Source: JANQGH01 sp039819285
GTDB lineage: Bacteria; Pseudomonadota; Alphaproteobacteria; DSM-16000; Inquilinaceae
Length of the DNA: 64,000 nucleotides
Reading direction: 5' to 3'
Assembly (NCBI GenBank): GCA_039819285.1
Contig: JBCBSH010000002.1
Span: 1 to 64,000, forward strand
This document shows positions 1-8,019 of this stretch, one piece after another. Below the pieces are notes generated by a model, which worked only from the letters and a program-made list of their open reading frames with translations, did no database searches and had not been told where the DNA came from. Positions within the stretch are counted from its first letter, which is position 1, and each line of letters begins with the position of its first letter. The translations under genes and the position numbers were made by a program.

Positions 1-83
1 CGAGAATGGCCTGGCGCCCCATTTTGGTCTCGCAGATCACACCCTTGATCGCGAGACCAAAATGGGGCGCCAGGCCATTCTCG
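1..83. repeat. Perfect 33-bp inverted repeat (fold-back) at window edge
   Basis: Bases 1-33 are the exact reverse complement of bases 51-83, with a 17-base loop at 34-50. Read on the reverse strand, bases 50 to 1 give a sensible in-frame protein segment (IKGVICETKMGR and onward) that is the expected continuation of the flavoprotein gene to the right. On the + strand the same bases give nonsense. So bases 1-50 look like an inverted copy of the gene itself joined at base 51, as seen in chimeric reads or at contig ends, rather than a natural hairpin. Confidence 0.85.
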
Positions 84-877
84 GCGATGTGGTGATCGAC
101 GCCACCGGCGATTTGGACGTGGCCTCGCGCGCCGGTGCTGCCCACGGCACTGGCGCTTATATCGTCACCACCGTCTTCCGCCTCGGCGATGTCGACACCG
201 ACAAGGCGGAGGCGTTTGAGTGGGAGCATCCGGACGAGTTCAAGGCGATCGACCGGGCGGCCAAGCGCATCATCGGCGGCTCGTGGGCCAGATGGTGGCT
301 GAAGACGCCGCTGCCGGGCATCATCTGGTGCAACTGCCCGCACATGACCGGCTATGACGGCATGTCGGTCGAACATCTGACGGCGGCGGAATTCGACGGC
401 AGAGGCCGCATCGAACGTCTGGTCGCCTTCGTCCAGAAGAACCTGCCGGGTTTCGAGAACAGCTATCTGCTGGGCACGGCCGAACAAATCGGCGTGCGCC
501 AGACGCGCCTGCTGGAAGGCGAGTATGTCGTCACCAAGGACGATGTTGTGAACCGGGTGCATTTCCCGGACACCGTCTGCCGCGGCCGCGACTATTACAC
601 CCCCTACCGCGCCCTGCTGCCCCGCGATGTCGAGAACTTGATCGTCGCCGGCCGGCACTATTCCGCCACGCCGGAGGCCCAGCGCATGTCGCGCGAGATC
701 CCACCCTGCATGCTGCAGGGTGAGGCGGTTGGCGTCGCCGCCGCCTTGGCCCTGCAGGGAGGCGTACGCCTGCGCGACGTCGATCCGGCGGCGATCCAGC
801 GCCAGATGCGCAAGCAGGGCGCCGATCCGGGCGACATCCCGTCGGCCAACGCCAACGTCCCCATCGCCGCCGAGTAG
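51..877 (+). CDS. FAD-dependent oxidoreductase (FAD_oxidored family), 5'-truncated
   Basis: This is the C-terminal part of a flavin-dependent dehydrogenase of the FAD_oxidored type. The frame is open through base 51, and the conserved block ETKMGRQAILGDVVIDATGD precedes the flavin-contacting DATGDLDVA motif, so the true start lies left of the window. An internal ATG at 62 is not the start. The C-terminal segment LIVAGRHYSATPEAQRMSR and GEAVGVAAALAL is the usual second FAD-contact region of the family. The substrate is unknown. A CoA-transferase and a crotonase follow on the same strand within about 30 bases, which suggests co-transcription in an acyl-CoA or organic-acid pathway. Confidence 0.8.
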
Positions 878-902
878 CCGTGCGCAAGTTCGAGAGTTCA
901 TG

Positions 903-2081
903 ATGGATCAGCAAACCCTGCCGCTTTCCGGCATCAAGGTGATCGATTTCACCCAGGTCATGCTTGGGCCGTGCGCGACCCAGACACTGGGCGATTTCGG
1001 TGCCGAGGTGATCAAGGTCGAACGCAAAGGATCCGGCGATCTGTCGCGCTGGGCGGTCGAAAAGCGCGGCAATTCCGACAACCCCGTCTTCTGCTCGCTG
1101 AACCGCAACAAGCGCTCCATCGCGCTGGACATGCGCGGCGATGCCGGCAAGGCGCTGGCGCGCGATCTGATCCGCGATGCCGACGTGGTCGTCAGCAACT
1201 TCCGCCCCGGCGTCATGGAGCGATTGGGCCTCGGCTACGAGGATTTGTCGAACGACAATCCGGGCCTGATCTGGGCCTTCGGCTCCGGCTTTGGCTCGTC
1301 TGGCCCGTACCAGCACAAGGGCGGCCAGGACGTGCTGGCCCAGGCCATGAGCGGCGTGATGGCGCGCAAGGCCGACCCGGATCATCCGCTGGCGATCTAT
1401 CCGACCACGCTTTGCGACTATTCGGCCGGCATGCATCTGGTGCAGGGCGTGCTGCTGGCGCTGTTGGCGCGGGAAAAGACGGGCAAGGGCCAGAAGGTCG
1501 AGGTCTCGCTCTATGACAGCATCCTGGCCATGCAGATGCAGGAAGCCTCCATGGAGATGGCCGAGGGCATCGAGCTGAACTGGGCCGCCATGCCGCTGTC
1601 CGGCGTGTTTGAGACCACCGACGGTGCCGTGGTGATGGTCGGCGCGTTTAAGGAAAACCCGCTGCGCGACATCTGCACGGCGTTGGAGATCGAGGACCTG
1701 TCCGGCAAATACCCGAGCCTGGAGGTCCAGCGCGTTCATCGCCGGTTGTTGCAGGCCACTTTCCGTGAGCGCTTTGCGTCCAACACCACGGCACACTGGA
1801 TCGAGCGGCTGGAGGGGCAGGATCTCTTGTGCTCGCCGGTCAAGACCCTGACCGAGGCGTTGGAAGACCCGCAGACCCACCATAACGGCATGATCCTGGA
1901 ATACGCCAATGGCGGCGAACCGATGCGCCAAATCGGCCAGCCGGTGCATCTGTCCGACGCCGAGGTCGCGATCCGGACGCCGCCGCCCGTGCTGGGCGAG
2001 CAGACTGAGCAGATCCTACGCGAGATCGGGCTGGACGATGCACGCATCAGCAGCCTGCGCCAGGATGGCGTGGTGGCATGA
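903..2081 (+). CDS. CaiB/BaiF family (type III) CoA-transferase
   Basis: This is a family III CoA-transferase, which moves CoA between organic acids through an enzyme-bound aspartyl-CoA thioester. The N-terminal block LPLSGIKVIDFTQVMLGP and GDFGAEVIKVE is diagnostic. The catalytic aspartate is probably D172 in the motif CDYSAG. The length of 392 residues is normal. ATG codons lie in tandem at 900 and 903, and homologues begin close to this point. The stop codon overlaps the start of the next gene by 4 bases (ATGA), so the two are translationally coupled. The acid activated is not evident; the neighbouring crotonase should act on the CoA ester formed. Confidence 0.85.
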   Translation: MDQQTLPLSGIKVIDFTQVMLGPCATQTLGDFGAEVIKVERKGSGDLSRWAVEKRGNSDNPVFCSLNRNKRSIALDMRGDAGKALARDLIRDADVVVSNFRPGVMERLGLGYEDLSNDNPGLIWAFGSGFGSSGPYQHKGGQDVLAQAMSGVMARKADPDHPLAIYPTTLCDYSAGMHLVQGVLLALLAREKTGKGQKVEVSLYDSILAMQMQEASMEMAEGIELNWAAMPLSGVFETTDGAVVMVGAFKENPLRDICTALEIEDLSGKYPSLEVQRVHRRLLQATFRERFASNTTAHWIERLEGQDLLCSPVKTLTEALEDPQTHHNGMILEYANGGEPMRQIGQPVHLSDAEVAIRTPPPVLGEQTEQILREIGLDDARISSLRQDGVVA

Positions 2082-2860
2082 CCGTCCATTACGAGGTCGC
2101 CGACCATATCGCCCGGGTGACGATCGATCGGCCCGATCGGCTGAACGCCGTCGACGAGGCGACCGAGCACGAATTGCAGCGTGTCTGGTCGGACATCGAG
2201 GCGCGGGACGATGTCTGGTGCGCGGTGCTGACGGGCGCGGGTGAGAAGGCATTTTGTGTCGGTGCCGATGTAAAGGCGGCGGCGGAAGGCGATCCCGGCG
2301 GCGTCAACTATTGGCTGGCACCGCGCCCGGGCGGCTTTGGCGGCATCGCCACGCGCAACAGCCTGACGGTGCCCGTCATCGGCCGCGTCAATGGTCATGC
2401 GCTTGGCGGCGGCTTCGAAATGATGCTGGGCTGCGACATCGTGGTGGCCAGCGACAACGCGACATTCGGTCTGCCCGAACCGCGCATCGGCTTCATTCCG
2501 CTCGATGGCGGCATGGTGCAGCTTGCCCGCCACATCCCCTATCGTCGGGCAATGGGCATCCTGCTGACGGGTGGCCGGTTCAAGGCTGCGGAGGCCTTGG
2601 AGTTCGGTCTGATCAACGAGGTTGTCGGCCAGGCCGAGCTTGACGAGGCGGTCGACCGCTGGGTCGACCAGATCCTGCACTGTGCCCCGCACAGCCTGCG
2701 TGCGGTGAAGGCGGTTGTGCGCCAGACCGCCCATCTTTCGGTCGAAGACGCGATGGGTCGACGTTTGCCCGAGCTGACGGACGCCTTCTTGGCGGCGGAT
2801 CGCGAAGAGGGCATGAAGGCGTTTGTCGAAAAGCGCCGGCCGAACTGGCAGGGCCGCTGA
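2078..2860 (+). CDS. Enoyl-CoA hydratase/isomerase (crotonase) family protein
   Basis: This 260-residue crotonase-fold protein probably hydrates or isomerises an acyl-CoA. The two oxyanion-hole segments are visible: AFCVGADVKA and NGHALGGGFEMMLGCDI. The region PEPRIGFIPLDGG holds the usual catalytic glutamate position. Crotonases differ widely in reaction, so the specific chemistry cannot be read from the fold. The start overlaps the CoA-transferase stop by 4 bases, and the ferredoxin gene begins 11 bases downstream. This supports a CoA-transferase, crotonase and ferredoxin operon. Confidence 0.85.
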   Translation: MTVHYEVADHIARVTIDRPDRLNAVDEATEHELQRVWSDIEARDDVWCAVLTGAGEKAFCVGADVKAAAEGDPGGVNYWLAPRPGGFGGIATRNSLTVPVIGRVNGHALGGGFEMMLGCDIVVASDNATFGLPEPRIGFIPLDGGMVQLARHIPYRRAMGILLTGGRFKAAEALEFGLINEVVGQAELDEAVDRWVDQILHCAPHSLRAVKAVVRQTAHLSVEDAMGRRLPELTDAFLAADREEGMKAFVEKRRPNWQGR

Positions 2861-2871
2861 GCGCGTACACC

Positions 2872-3195
2872 ATGACGTACGTGATTACCGCGCCCTGCAT
2901 CGACGTGAAAGACGGCACCTGCGTCGATGTCTGTCCGGTCGACTGCATTTATGAAGGCGGGCGCATGTTCTACATTCAGCCCGATGAATGCATCGCCTGC
3001 GGCCTGTGCGAGACGGTCTGCCCGGTCGAGGCGATCTATCACGGGGATGATGTGCCGAACGACATGACGGCGTTTACTGAGATCAACCGGCGGTTTTTTG
3101 ACCCCGCCGTCAGCGGTCTGGGCTCGCCCGGCGGGGCCAGCCGCACGGGCCCTGTTGAGATCGACGACCCCGATACTCTGAAGCAGGCCAGTTAA
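2872..3195 (+). CDS. fdxA: FdxA-type 7Fe ferredoxin
   Basis: A 107-residue soluble ferredoxin. The N-terminal cysteines C9, C17 and C21 form the C-x7-C-x3-CP pattern of a [3Fe-4S] cluster, with C25 nearby. C40, C43, C46 and C50 form CxxCxxCxxxCP for a [4Fe-4S] cluster. The arrangement with DVCPVDCIYEG is that of the FdxA family. It probably carries electrons for a partner in the same operon, the truncated flavoprotein at the left edge being the obvious candidate. That pairing is inferred from position only. Confidence 0.88.
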   Translation: MTYVITAPCIDVKDGTCVDVCPVDCIYEGGRMFYIQPDECIACGLCETVCPVEAIYHGDDVPNDMTAFTEINRRFFDPAVSGLGSPGGASRTGPVEIDDPDTLKQAS

Positions 3196-3204
3196 CCCGC
3201 ACGC

Positions 3205-4113
3205 ATGCACGCCGCCGTCCTTCGCTACTTCATCGAGGTCGCGCGGCGCGGCTCGATCCGCAAGGCGGCCGACGTGCTGCATGTCGCCTCGTCGGCCGTC
3301 AATCGCCAGATCATCAATCTGGAGGACGAGCTCGGCACGCCCCTGTTCTATCGGGTGCCAGGTGGCGTGCGCCTGACGGCGGCCGGCGAACTGTTGCTGA
3401 GCCATGCCAACAGCACGCTGTTGGACTTCGAACGGGTCCGCGACGAGATCGAGGACTTGAAGGGGCTGAAGACCGGCAACATCCGGATCATCGCAATCGA
3501 TTCCCTGATGGTCGACGTGCTGCCGGAGGCGATCGCCGCCTTTCATGACACCTATCCAGACGTGACCTACGCCGTCGTGGCGGCGGGGCCGGCCGACGTT
3601 ACGAAGGAGCTGGCGTCCGGCAATGCGGACATCGCCATCTCGTTCGTGCCGGAACGCCAGACGGTGGTCCGCACCGTACGAGAAATCGCGACGCCAATGG
3701 GCGTGGTCATGCGACCCGACCATCCGCTGGCTGGCCGCAAGTCCCTATCAGTGCCGGATTGCCTGGACTACCCCCTGTTCATGCAGCCGGACATCCTACC
3801 GCTCAGTCCCGTGCTCGAGGCTGAACTGAACGCCGCACGCACACGCGTACGGCCCAAGCTGATCAGCAACTCCATGGATCTACACAAGCGTCTGATCAAG
3901 CAGGGCGTCGGCATCGCCTTTTTCACGCCAGTCGCCTTCTTGCGCGAGGTGGCTAATGGCGAACTGGTGCATGTCCCGCTCGCCGAACCCCACCTCGCCA
4001 ATCTGCGCATGGGCATCATCATTCCTTCTCAGCGCCAGCTTTCGCCGATGACGATGGCAATGGTGGCGCATCTGGAAGGGTTTCTGATCGGGATCGAGAG
4101 CCAGTTAGGTTGA
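3205..4113 (+). CDS. LysR family transcriptional regulator
   Basis: A 302-residue LysR-type regulator. The N-terminal winged helix is at about residues 1-60, with the recognition region SIRKAADVLHVASSAVNRQI. An effector-binding domain of usual length follows. It lies 9 bases after the ferredoxin gene on the same strand, which is unusual because LysR genes are more often divergent from their targets. It may be the last gene of the CoA-transferase operon and regulate it. Its 3' end overlaps the convergent cutC gene by 9 bases. Confidence 0.85.
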   Translation: MHAAVLRYFIEVARRGSIRKAADVLHVASSAVNRQIINLEDELGTPLFYRVPGGVRLTAAGELLLSHANSTLLDFERVRDEIEDLKGLKTGNIRIIAIDSLMVDVLPEAIAAFHDTYPDVTYAVVAAGPADVTKELASGNADIAISFVPERQTVVRTVREIATPMGVVMRPDHPLAGRKSLSVPDCLDYPLFMQPDILPLSPVLEAELNAARTRVRPKLISNSMDLHKRLIKQGVGIAFFTPVAFLREVANGELVHVPLAEPHLANLRMGIIIPSQRQLSPMTMAMVAHLEGFLIGIESQLG

Positions 4114-4836
4114 CTGGCGGATCGCTTCCTTCAGGGCTCGGACCGTCGCTGCGTCGGTTTCTCGCTGTTGATCGCCGATGAATTCGAGTTCTCGCAGCTT
4201 CGATGAACCGGCGGCAGTGATGCGTCTGGCCGAACCATGGATCTCGTGCGCACCAGTCCGATGCAGAATGTTGGCGGCGTTGTCAGGCGTCACGCCGCCG
4301 CCGGGCATCACGGAAAGCCCCTCGGGTGCCGCTGATACCATTGAGGCGATCTTGTCGACAGCTTCAATCGCCTTTGGGGCGCCGCCAGATGTGAGGACTC
4401 GCTCGAACCCGAGGTCGCTTGCGATGTCGACCGCATGAATGGGGTCATCTGAGATATCCACGACCCGGTGCAGCGTGCGGCCGAGGCCCTCGGCGGCTGC
4501 GGCCTGTGTTTTGAGGGCTGCCACATCGAGCCCGTCAGGTGAGCCTGCGCCGAGCACGACGCCGGCGAGGCCTAGGTCGCGGATCTGGGCGATCTCGGCG
4601 CACATGCCGGCGATCTCGGCAAGCGAAAATACGAAGTCGCCGGGGCGTGGGCGGACCATGCAATAGACCGGCACGGGGCAGTCTTGGGCTGCTTTCAGCA
4701 ACGACAAGGATGGTGACAGCCCGCCCAGGTCTAAGGCCGCGCAGAGCTCAATCCTGTCGGCGCCTCCCTCAATCGCGGCGGCCAACCCGGCATGGCTGTC
4801 GACGCAGATCTCCAGCGTTGGTGTTGCTTTCGTCAC
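4105..4836 (-). CDS. cutC: CutC family protein (copper homeostasis protein CutC)
   Basis: A 243-residue TIM-barrel protein of the CutC family. The start MTKATPTLEICVDSHAGL, the motif GGADRIELCAALDLGGLSPS and the C-terminal VMPGGGV...GAHEIHGSAR segments are typical. CutC was linked to copper tolerance in E. coli, but its biochemical role remains unsettled. The gene overlaps the upstream ROK gene by 4 bases, so it is the last gene of the leftward operon that begins with the protocatechuate genes. Nothing else nearby points to copper. Confidence 0.85.
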   Translation of the reverse strand: MTKATPTLEICVDSHAGLAAAIEGGADRIELCAALDLGGLSPSLSLLKAAQDCPVPVYCMVRPRPGDFVFSLAEIAGMCAEIAQIRDLGLAGVVLGAGSPDGLDVAALKTQAAAAEGLGRTLHRVVDISDDPIHAVDIASDLGFERVLTSGGAPKAIEAVDKIASMVSAAPEGLSVMPGGGVTPDNAANILHRTGAHEIHGSARRITAAGSSKLRELEFIGDQQRETDAATVRALKEAIRQST

Positions 4837-5789
4837 TCTGTTGCCTGCAATACGGTACGGCCAAGCAGCGCTGCCCCGATCAGCCCCGCGTCACCCTTCA
4901 GCGGGCCGGGAACCACAACGGGCCCTGTGGTGGGATGCGGAATCCGGGCGCGAACCTCGCGATCCAGCAATGCCATCAGGTCCGGGTCCGATCCCAGGCC
5001 GCCACCCGTCGGAACCACGGACGCACCGGTGACGTTGATCGCCAGGGTGAGAGGTTCTGAGACCATTTCGGCCCAGACGGTGACGGTCTGCGTGCAGTCG
5101 GGTTGCGTCGACTTCCAGCCACTGACGATTTCGTGGCTGGAAGCGGGCGGGTGGCCAAGCGCGCGATGCAGCCTTTCGAGGCCGCGCGCGCCGCCAAACG
5201 TATCGACACAGCCAGTCTGGCCGCAGCCGCAAGGCAGACGAGGCAGCGGACGGTCCAGACTTGCCGGTTGCTGATTGGCGATCGGGCCGTGGCCCCATTC
5301 GCCGGCGATGCCCCAAGCACCATCGATAACGCGCCCATCGATGATCAACCCGCCACCGATGCCGGTACCCAGGACCGCGCCGAAGACGATGGCGTGTCCC
5401 CGTCCGACACCGATCGAGGCCTCGGCCAGCGCAAAGGCGTTCGCGTCGTTCAAGACCATCACCGGCCGATCCAGTCGTTCGGCGAGGGCATGTTCCAGAT
5501 CAACGCCATTCAGGCACGGAATGTTGGCGCTGGTGACGGAGCGGCTTCGCGGATGGATTGTCCCGGCGATCGCAATGGCAAGTGGCGCCTTCGGCCGTTC
5601 GACGCCGCTGACATGCGCCGTGGCTTCGGCGACGCTAGCCAGGAAGGTCCCTGCGTCGTCGGTCGGCGTTTTCCGCTCAACCGTCCGCTCAATCTCGCAT
5701 GATGGCAGTGCTACCGCCGCCAAGCGGATGAACGAACCGCCGACATCGGCAGCCAGGACAGTTTCGGATCCGGGTCGGTTTGGCGCCAT
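4833..5789 (-). CDS. ROK family sugar kinase (N-acetylglucosamine kinase-like)
   Basis: A 318-residue ROK protein, probably a cytoplasmic sugar or amino-sugar kinase. The phosphate-binding motif DVGGSFIRLA is near the N-terminus. The zinc site is visible as GEWGHGP followed by CGCGQTGCVDTF, giving one His and three Cys ligands. No helix-turn-helix domain precedes it, so it is a kinase rather than a NagC-type repressor. It lies 54 bases after ligC on the same strand and overlaps cutC by 4 bases. Its link to aromatic breakdown is unclear. Confidence 0.85.
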   Translation of the reverse strand: MAPNRPGSETVLAADVGGSFIRLAAVALPSCEIERTVERKTPTDDAGTFLASVAEATAHVSGVERPKAPLAIAIAGTIHPRSRSVTSANIPCLNGVDLEHALAERLDRPVMVLNDANAFALAEASIGVGRGHAIVFGAVLGTGIGGGLIIDGRVIDGAWGIAGEWGHGPIANQQPASLDRPLPRLPCGCGQTGCVDTFGGARGLERLHRALGHPPASSHEIVSGWKSTQPDCTQTVTVWAEMVSEPLTLAINVTGASVVPTGGGLGSDPDLMALLDREVRARIPHPTTGPVVVPGPLKGDAGLIGAALLGRTVLQATE

Positions 5790-5843
5790 GCCTGCCGATC
5801 TAGCAGAAGTCGGCCCTCACCCCAAACCCGCCGGCGGCCGAGC

Positions 5844-6791
5844 TTACGCCGGAAAGCTCCGTTCGATCAGATCCAGCGTCCGCATGGCCGGCAGGCATTG
5901 GGCGACGCTGGCGTTCGGTTCCCGGCCTTCCCTGATCGCGCCGATGAATTCGCGGTCGATCAGTTCGATGCCGTTCGACGAGACCGCGACATCGCTGAGG
6001 TCGATGGGCGTCTCCTTGCCGTCGACGAGGTCGTCATAGCGGGCGATGTAGGTGCCGTTGTCGCAGATATAGCGAAAAAAGGTGCCGAACGGGCCGTCAT
6101 TGTTGAACGACAGGGACAGGGTGCAGATCGCGCCGGACGGCACCTTCATGCCGATGGCCATGTCCATGGCGATGCCCATGTCCGGATGCGGCGGGCCTTG
6201 CAGGCCGAAGGCTTGGGCGACGGTCTCGCCCGTCTGGTACTGGAACAGGTCGACCGTGTGACAGGCATGGTGCCACAACAGATGGTCGGTCCAGGACCGC
6301 GGCTCGCCCAGCGCGTTCAGATTGCTGCGCCGGAAGAAGAAGGTCTGCACCTCAAGCTGCTGGATGGTGAGATCGCCGGCGACGATCCTGTTGTGCAGCC
6401 ACTGATGGCTGGGGTTGAAACGGCGTACATGGCCGGCCATGGCGACCACCCCGGTTTCCCGCTGTGCCTGAACGACCGCCTCCGACTCCGCCAGGCTCTC
6501 GGCCATCGGGATTTCGACCAGGACATGCTTGCCGGCGCGCATGCAGGCGATAGCCTGTTCAGCGTGCAGCGGGGTCGGCGTGGCCAGGATCACCGCCTCG
6601 ATGTCCTCGCGGGCCAAGCTTTCCGCCAGATCCTTAGTGGCGTGGCCGATGCCGCGTTCGCGGGCGACCGTGTCGATATCGTCCGGCGCGCCGCCGACGA
6701 TCGAGACAATCTCGGCGTCCTCGATCTGGGCCAGCGCGTCTAGGTGCTTGCGCCCAAACGCGCCGGCCGCACCGGCGACGCATAGCCTCAC
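5844..6791 (-). CDS. ligC: 4-carboxy-2-hydroxymuconate-6-semialdehyde dehydrogenase (LigC/PmdC)
   Basis: This NAD(P)-dependent Gfo/Idh/MocA-fold enzyme oxidises the ring-cleavage product of protocatechuate to 2-pyrone-4,6-dicarboxylate. The Rossmann motif lies in VAGAAGAFGRKHLDAL. The segments RRFNPSHQWLHNRIVAG, RSWTDHLLWHHACHTVDL and SFNNDGPFGTFFRYICDNGT match what I recall of LigC. Where most of the superfamily has EKP, it has EIP, as LigC does. Its 315 residues equal the family length. It overlaps ligB by 4 bases and sits in the ligABC order expected for this pathway. Confidence 0.93.
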   Translation of the reverse strand: MRLCVAGAAGAFGRKHLDALAQIEDAEIVSIVGGAPDDIDTVARERGIGHATKDLAESLAREDIEAVILATPTPLHAEQAIACMRAGKHVLVEIPMAESLAESEAVVQAQRETGVVAMAGHVRRFNPSHQWLHNRIVAGDLTIQQLEVQTFFFRRSNLNALGEPRSWTDHLLWHHACHTVDLFQYQTGETVAQAFGLQGPPHPDMGIAMDMAIGMKVPSGAICTLSLSFNNDGPFGTFFRYICDNGTYIARYDDLVDGKETPIDLSDVAVSSNGIELIDREFIGAIREGREPNASVAQCLPAMRTLDLIERSFPA

Positions 6792-7630
6792 GTTTGATTC
6801 TCAAGCACGATCAGGCCGGCGGCCGTATTTGATGCCGGAATGTGATAGTGGCGATAGACCTCCGTCACATCGTCGGCCAAGGCGCCGCGCATGATCAGCC
6901 ACATGACCAGCTCGATACCCTCGGACCCCGCCTCGCGCAGATACTCAGTGTGGCTGAGTTTGGTCAGGTGATCGACGTCGCCTGTCATGCCGTCCAGGAA
7001 CGCCGTGTCGAATTCCTTGTTCACCAGTCCGGCCCGCTCGCCCTGCAACTGGTGCGACATGCCGCCGGTGCCGAAGATGACGATCTTCAGGTCCTCATCG
7101 AAGCTCTCTGCCGCCCGCCGAATGGCGCGGCCGAGGCTGAAGCAGCGATGGCCGGTCGGCGGCGGGTATTGCACCACGTTCACGGCCAGCGGGATGACCT
7201 TAAAGGGCCAGGCCTTCGGCTGGCCGCAAGCGATTGACAGCGGCACCGTCAGCCCGTGATCGACCGGCATCTCGTTGGCGATGGTCATGTCGAATTCGTC
7301 GAGGATCAACGATTCCGCCAGGTGCCAGGCCAGTCTCGGATGCCCCTCGACGACGGGCACCTGGCGCGGGCCATAGCCTTCGTCGGCGGGCTGGAATTCC
7401 GGCGCGACGCCGATGGTGAAGGTTGGGATCAGCTCTAGCGAGAAGGCCGAGGCGTGGTCGTTGAAGACGACGATCACAACGTCCGGATCGGTCTCGGCCA
7501 GCCAGTCCCGGGCGGCGCCATAGCCGTCGAACAGCGGCTTCCAATAGGGCGTCTGGGTCTTGTCGTGGTCCATCGCCGCGCCGATCGCCGGCACGTGCGA
7601 CGTGCCCAGCCCCGCTGTGATTTTGGCCAT
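6788..7630 (-). CDS. ligB: Protocatechuate 4,5-dioxygenase, beta (catalytic) subunit
   Basis: This is the catalytic subunit of the extradiol dioxygenase that opens protocatechuate between carbons 4 and 5. By correspondence with LigB, the Fe(II) ligands are H12 (in GLGTSHVPAIG), H59 (in VVFNDHASAF) and E240, and the catalytic base is H193 (in GTGGMSHQLQG). All are present. The length of 280 residues is normal for the free beta subunit. The start codon shares one base with the ligA stop (TAATG), so the two subunits are coupled in translation. Confidence 0.95.
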   Translation of the reverse strand: MAKITAGLGTSHVPAIGAAMDHDKTQTPYWKPLFDGYGAARDWLAETDPDVVIVVFNDHASAFSLELIPTFTIGVAPEFQPADEGYGPRQVPVVEGHPRLAWHLAESLILDEFDMTIANEMPVDHGLTVPLSIACGQPKAWPFKVIPLAVNVVQYPPPTGHRCFSLGRAIRRAAESFDEDLKIVIFGTGGMSHQLQGERAGLVNKEFDTAFLDGMTGDVDHLTKLSHTEYLREAGSEGIELVMWLIMRGALADDVTEVYRHYHIPASNTAAGLIVLENQT

Positions 7631-8019
7631 TACTGCTGCTCCGAGGTGTAACGGTTGCCGTCGATCTGGCGGCCGCCATCGATCATCATCTGGCGGAATT
7701 CCTCTTCCGTGATGCCGGACATGGCGCCACCCACCGCCTGCATGGTCAGCCGGTCGAAGATCGCCAGCTTGAAGGTGTAGTAGATGTTGCCGCCCAACCG
7801 CAGCATGCCGAGCCAGTCCCGCTCCTTGATCGCCTTGATCATGTCATCGGTCAGCGGATACTTCGCCAGGTAGGCGTCGGGGTCGGCGCGAAACGCGTCG
7901 CGGTTTTCCGGCTTGTTCAGCGACATGCAGAACATGTTCAGGGGGTAGCCCTTCTGGCTGTGCTCGCCATCGAACACATAGGTGCCGGGGATGTCGGCGT
8001 AGTCCTTTTTCGGTTTCAT
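7630..8019 (-). CDS. ligA: Protocatechuate 4,5-dioxygenase, alpha subunit
   Basis: A 129-residue small helical subunit that caps the LigB active site. The sequence begins MKPKKDYADIPGTYVFDGE and contains KGYPLNMFCMSLNKPENRD and MLRLGGNIYYTFKLA, the usual LigA core. The frame remains open further upstream, but homology starts here, and this ATG overlaps the preceding dehydrogenase stop by 4 bases. The C-terminal part supplies residues that close the LigB pocket in the known structure. Confidence 0.95.
   Translation of the reverse strand: MKPKKDYADIPGTYVFDGEHSQKGYPLNMFCMSLNKPENRDAFRADPDAYLAKYPLTDDMIKAIKERDWLGMLRLGGNIYYTFKLAIFDRLTMQAVGGAMSGITEEEFRQMMIDGGRQIDGNRYTSEQQ

Noticed and set aside
531..1949. 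Long open frame on the - strand opposite the CoA-transferase
   Set aside because: Its composition is rich in His, Arg and Gln with no family resemblance, and the + strand carries clear protein families through the same bases.
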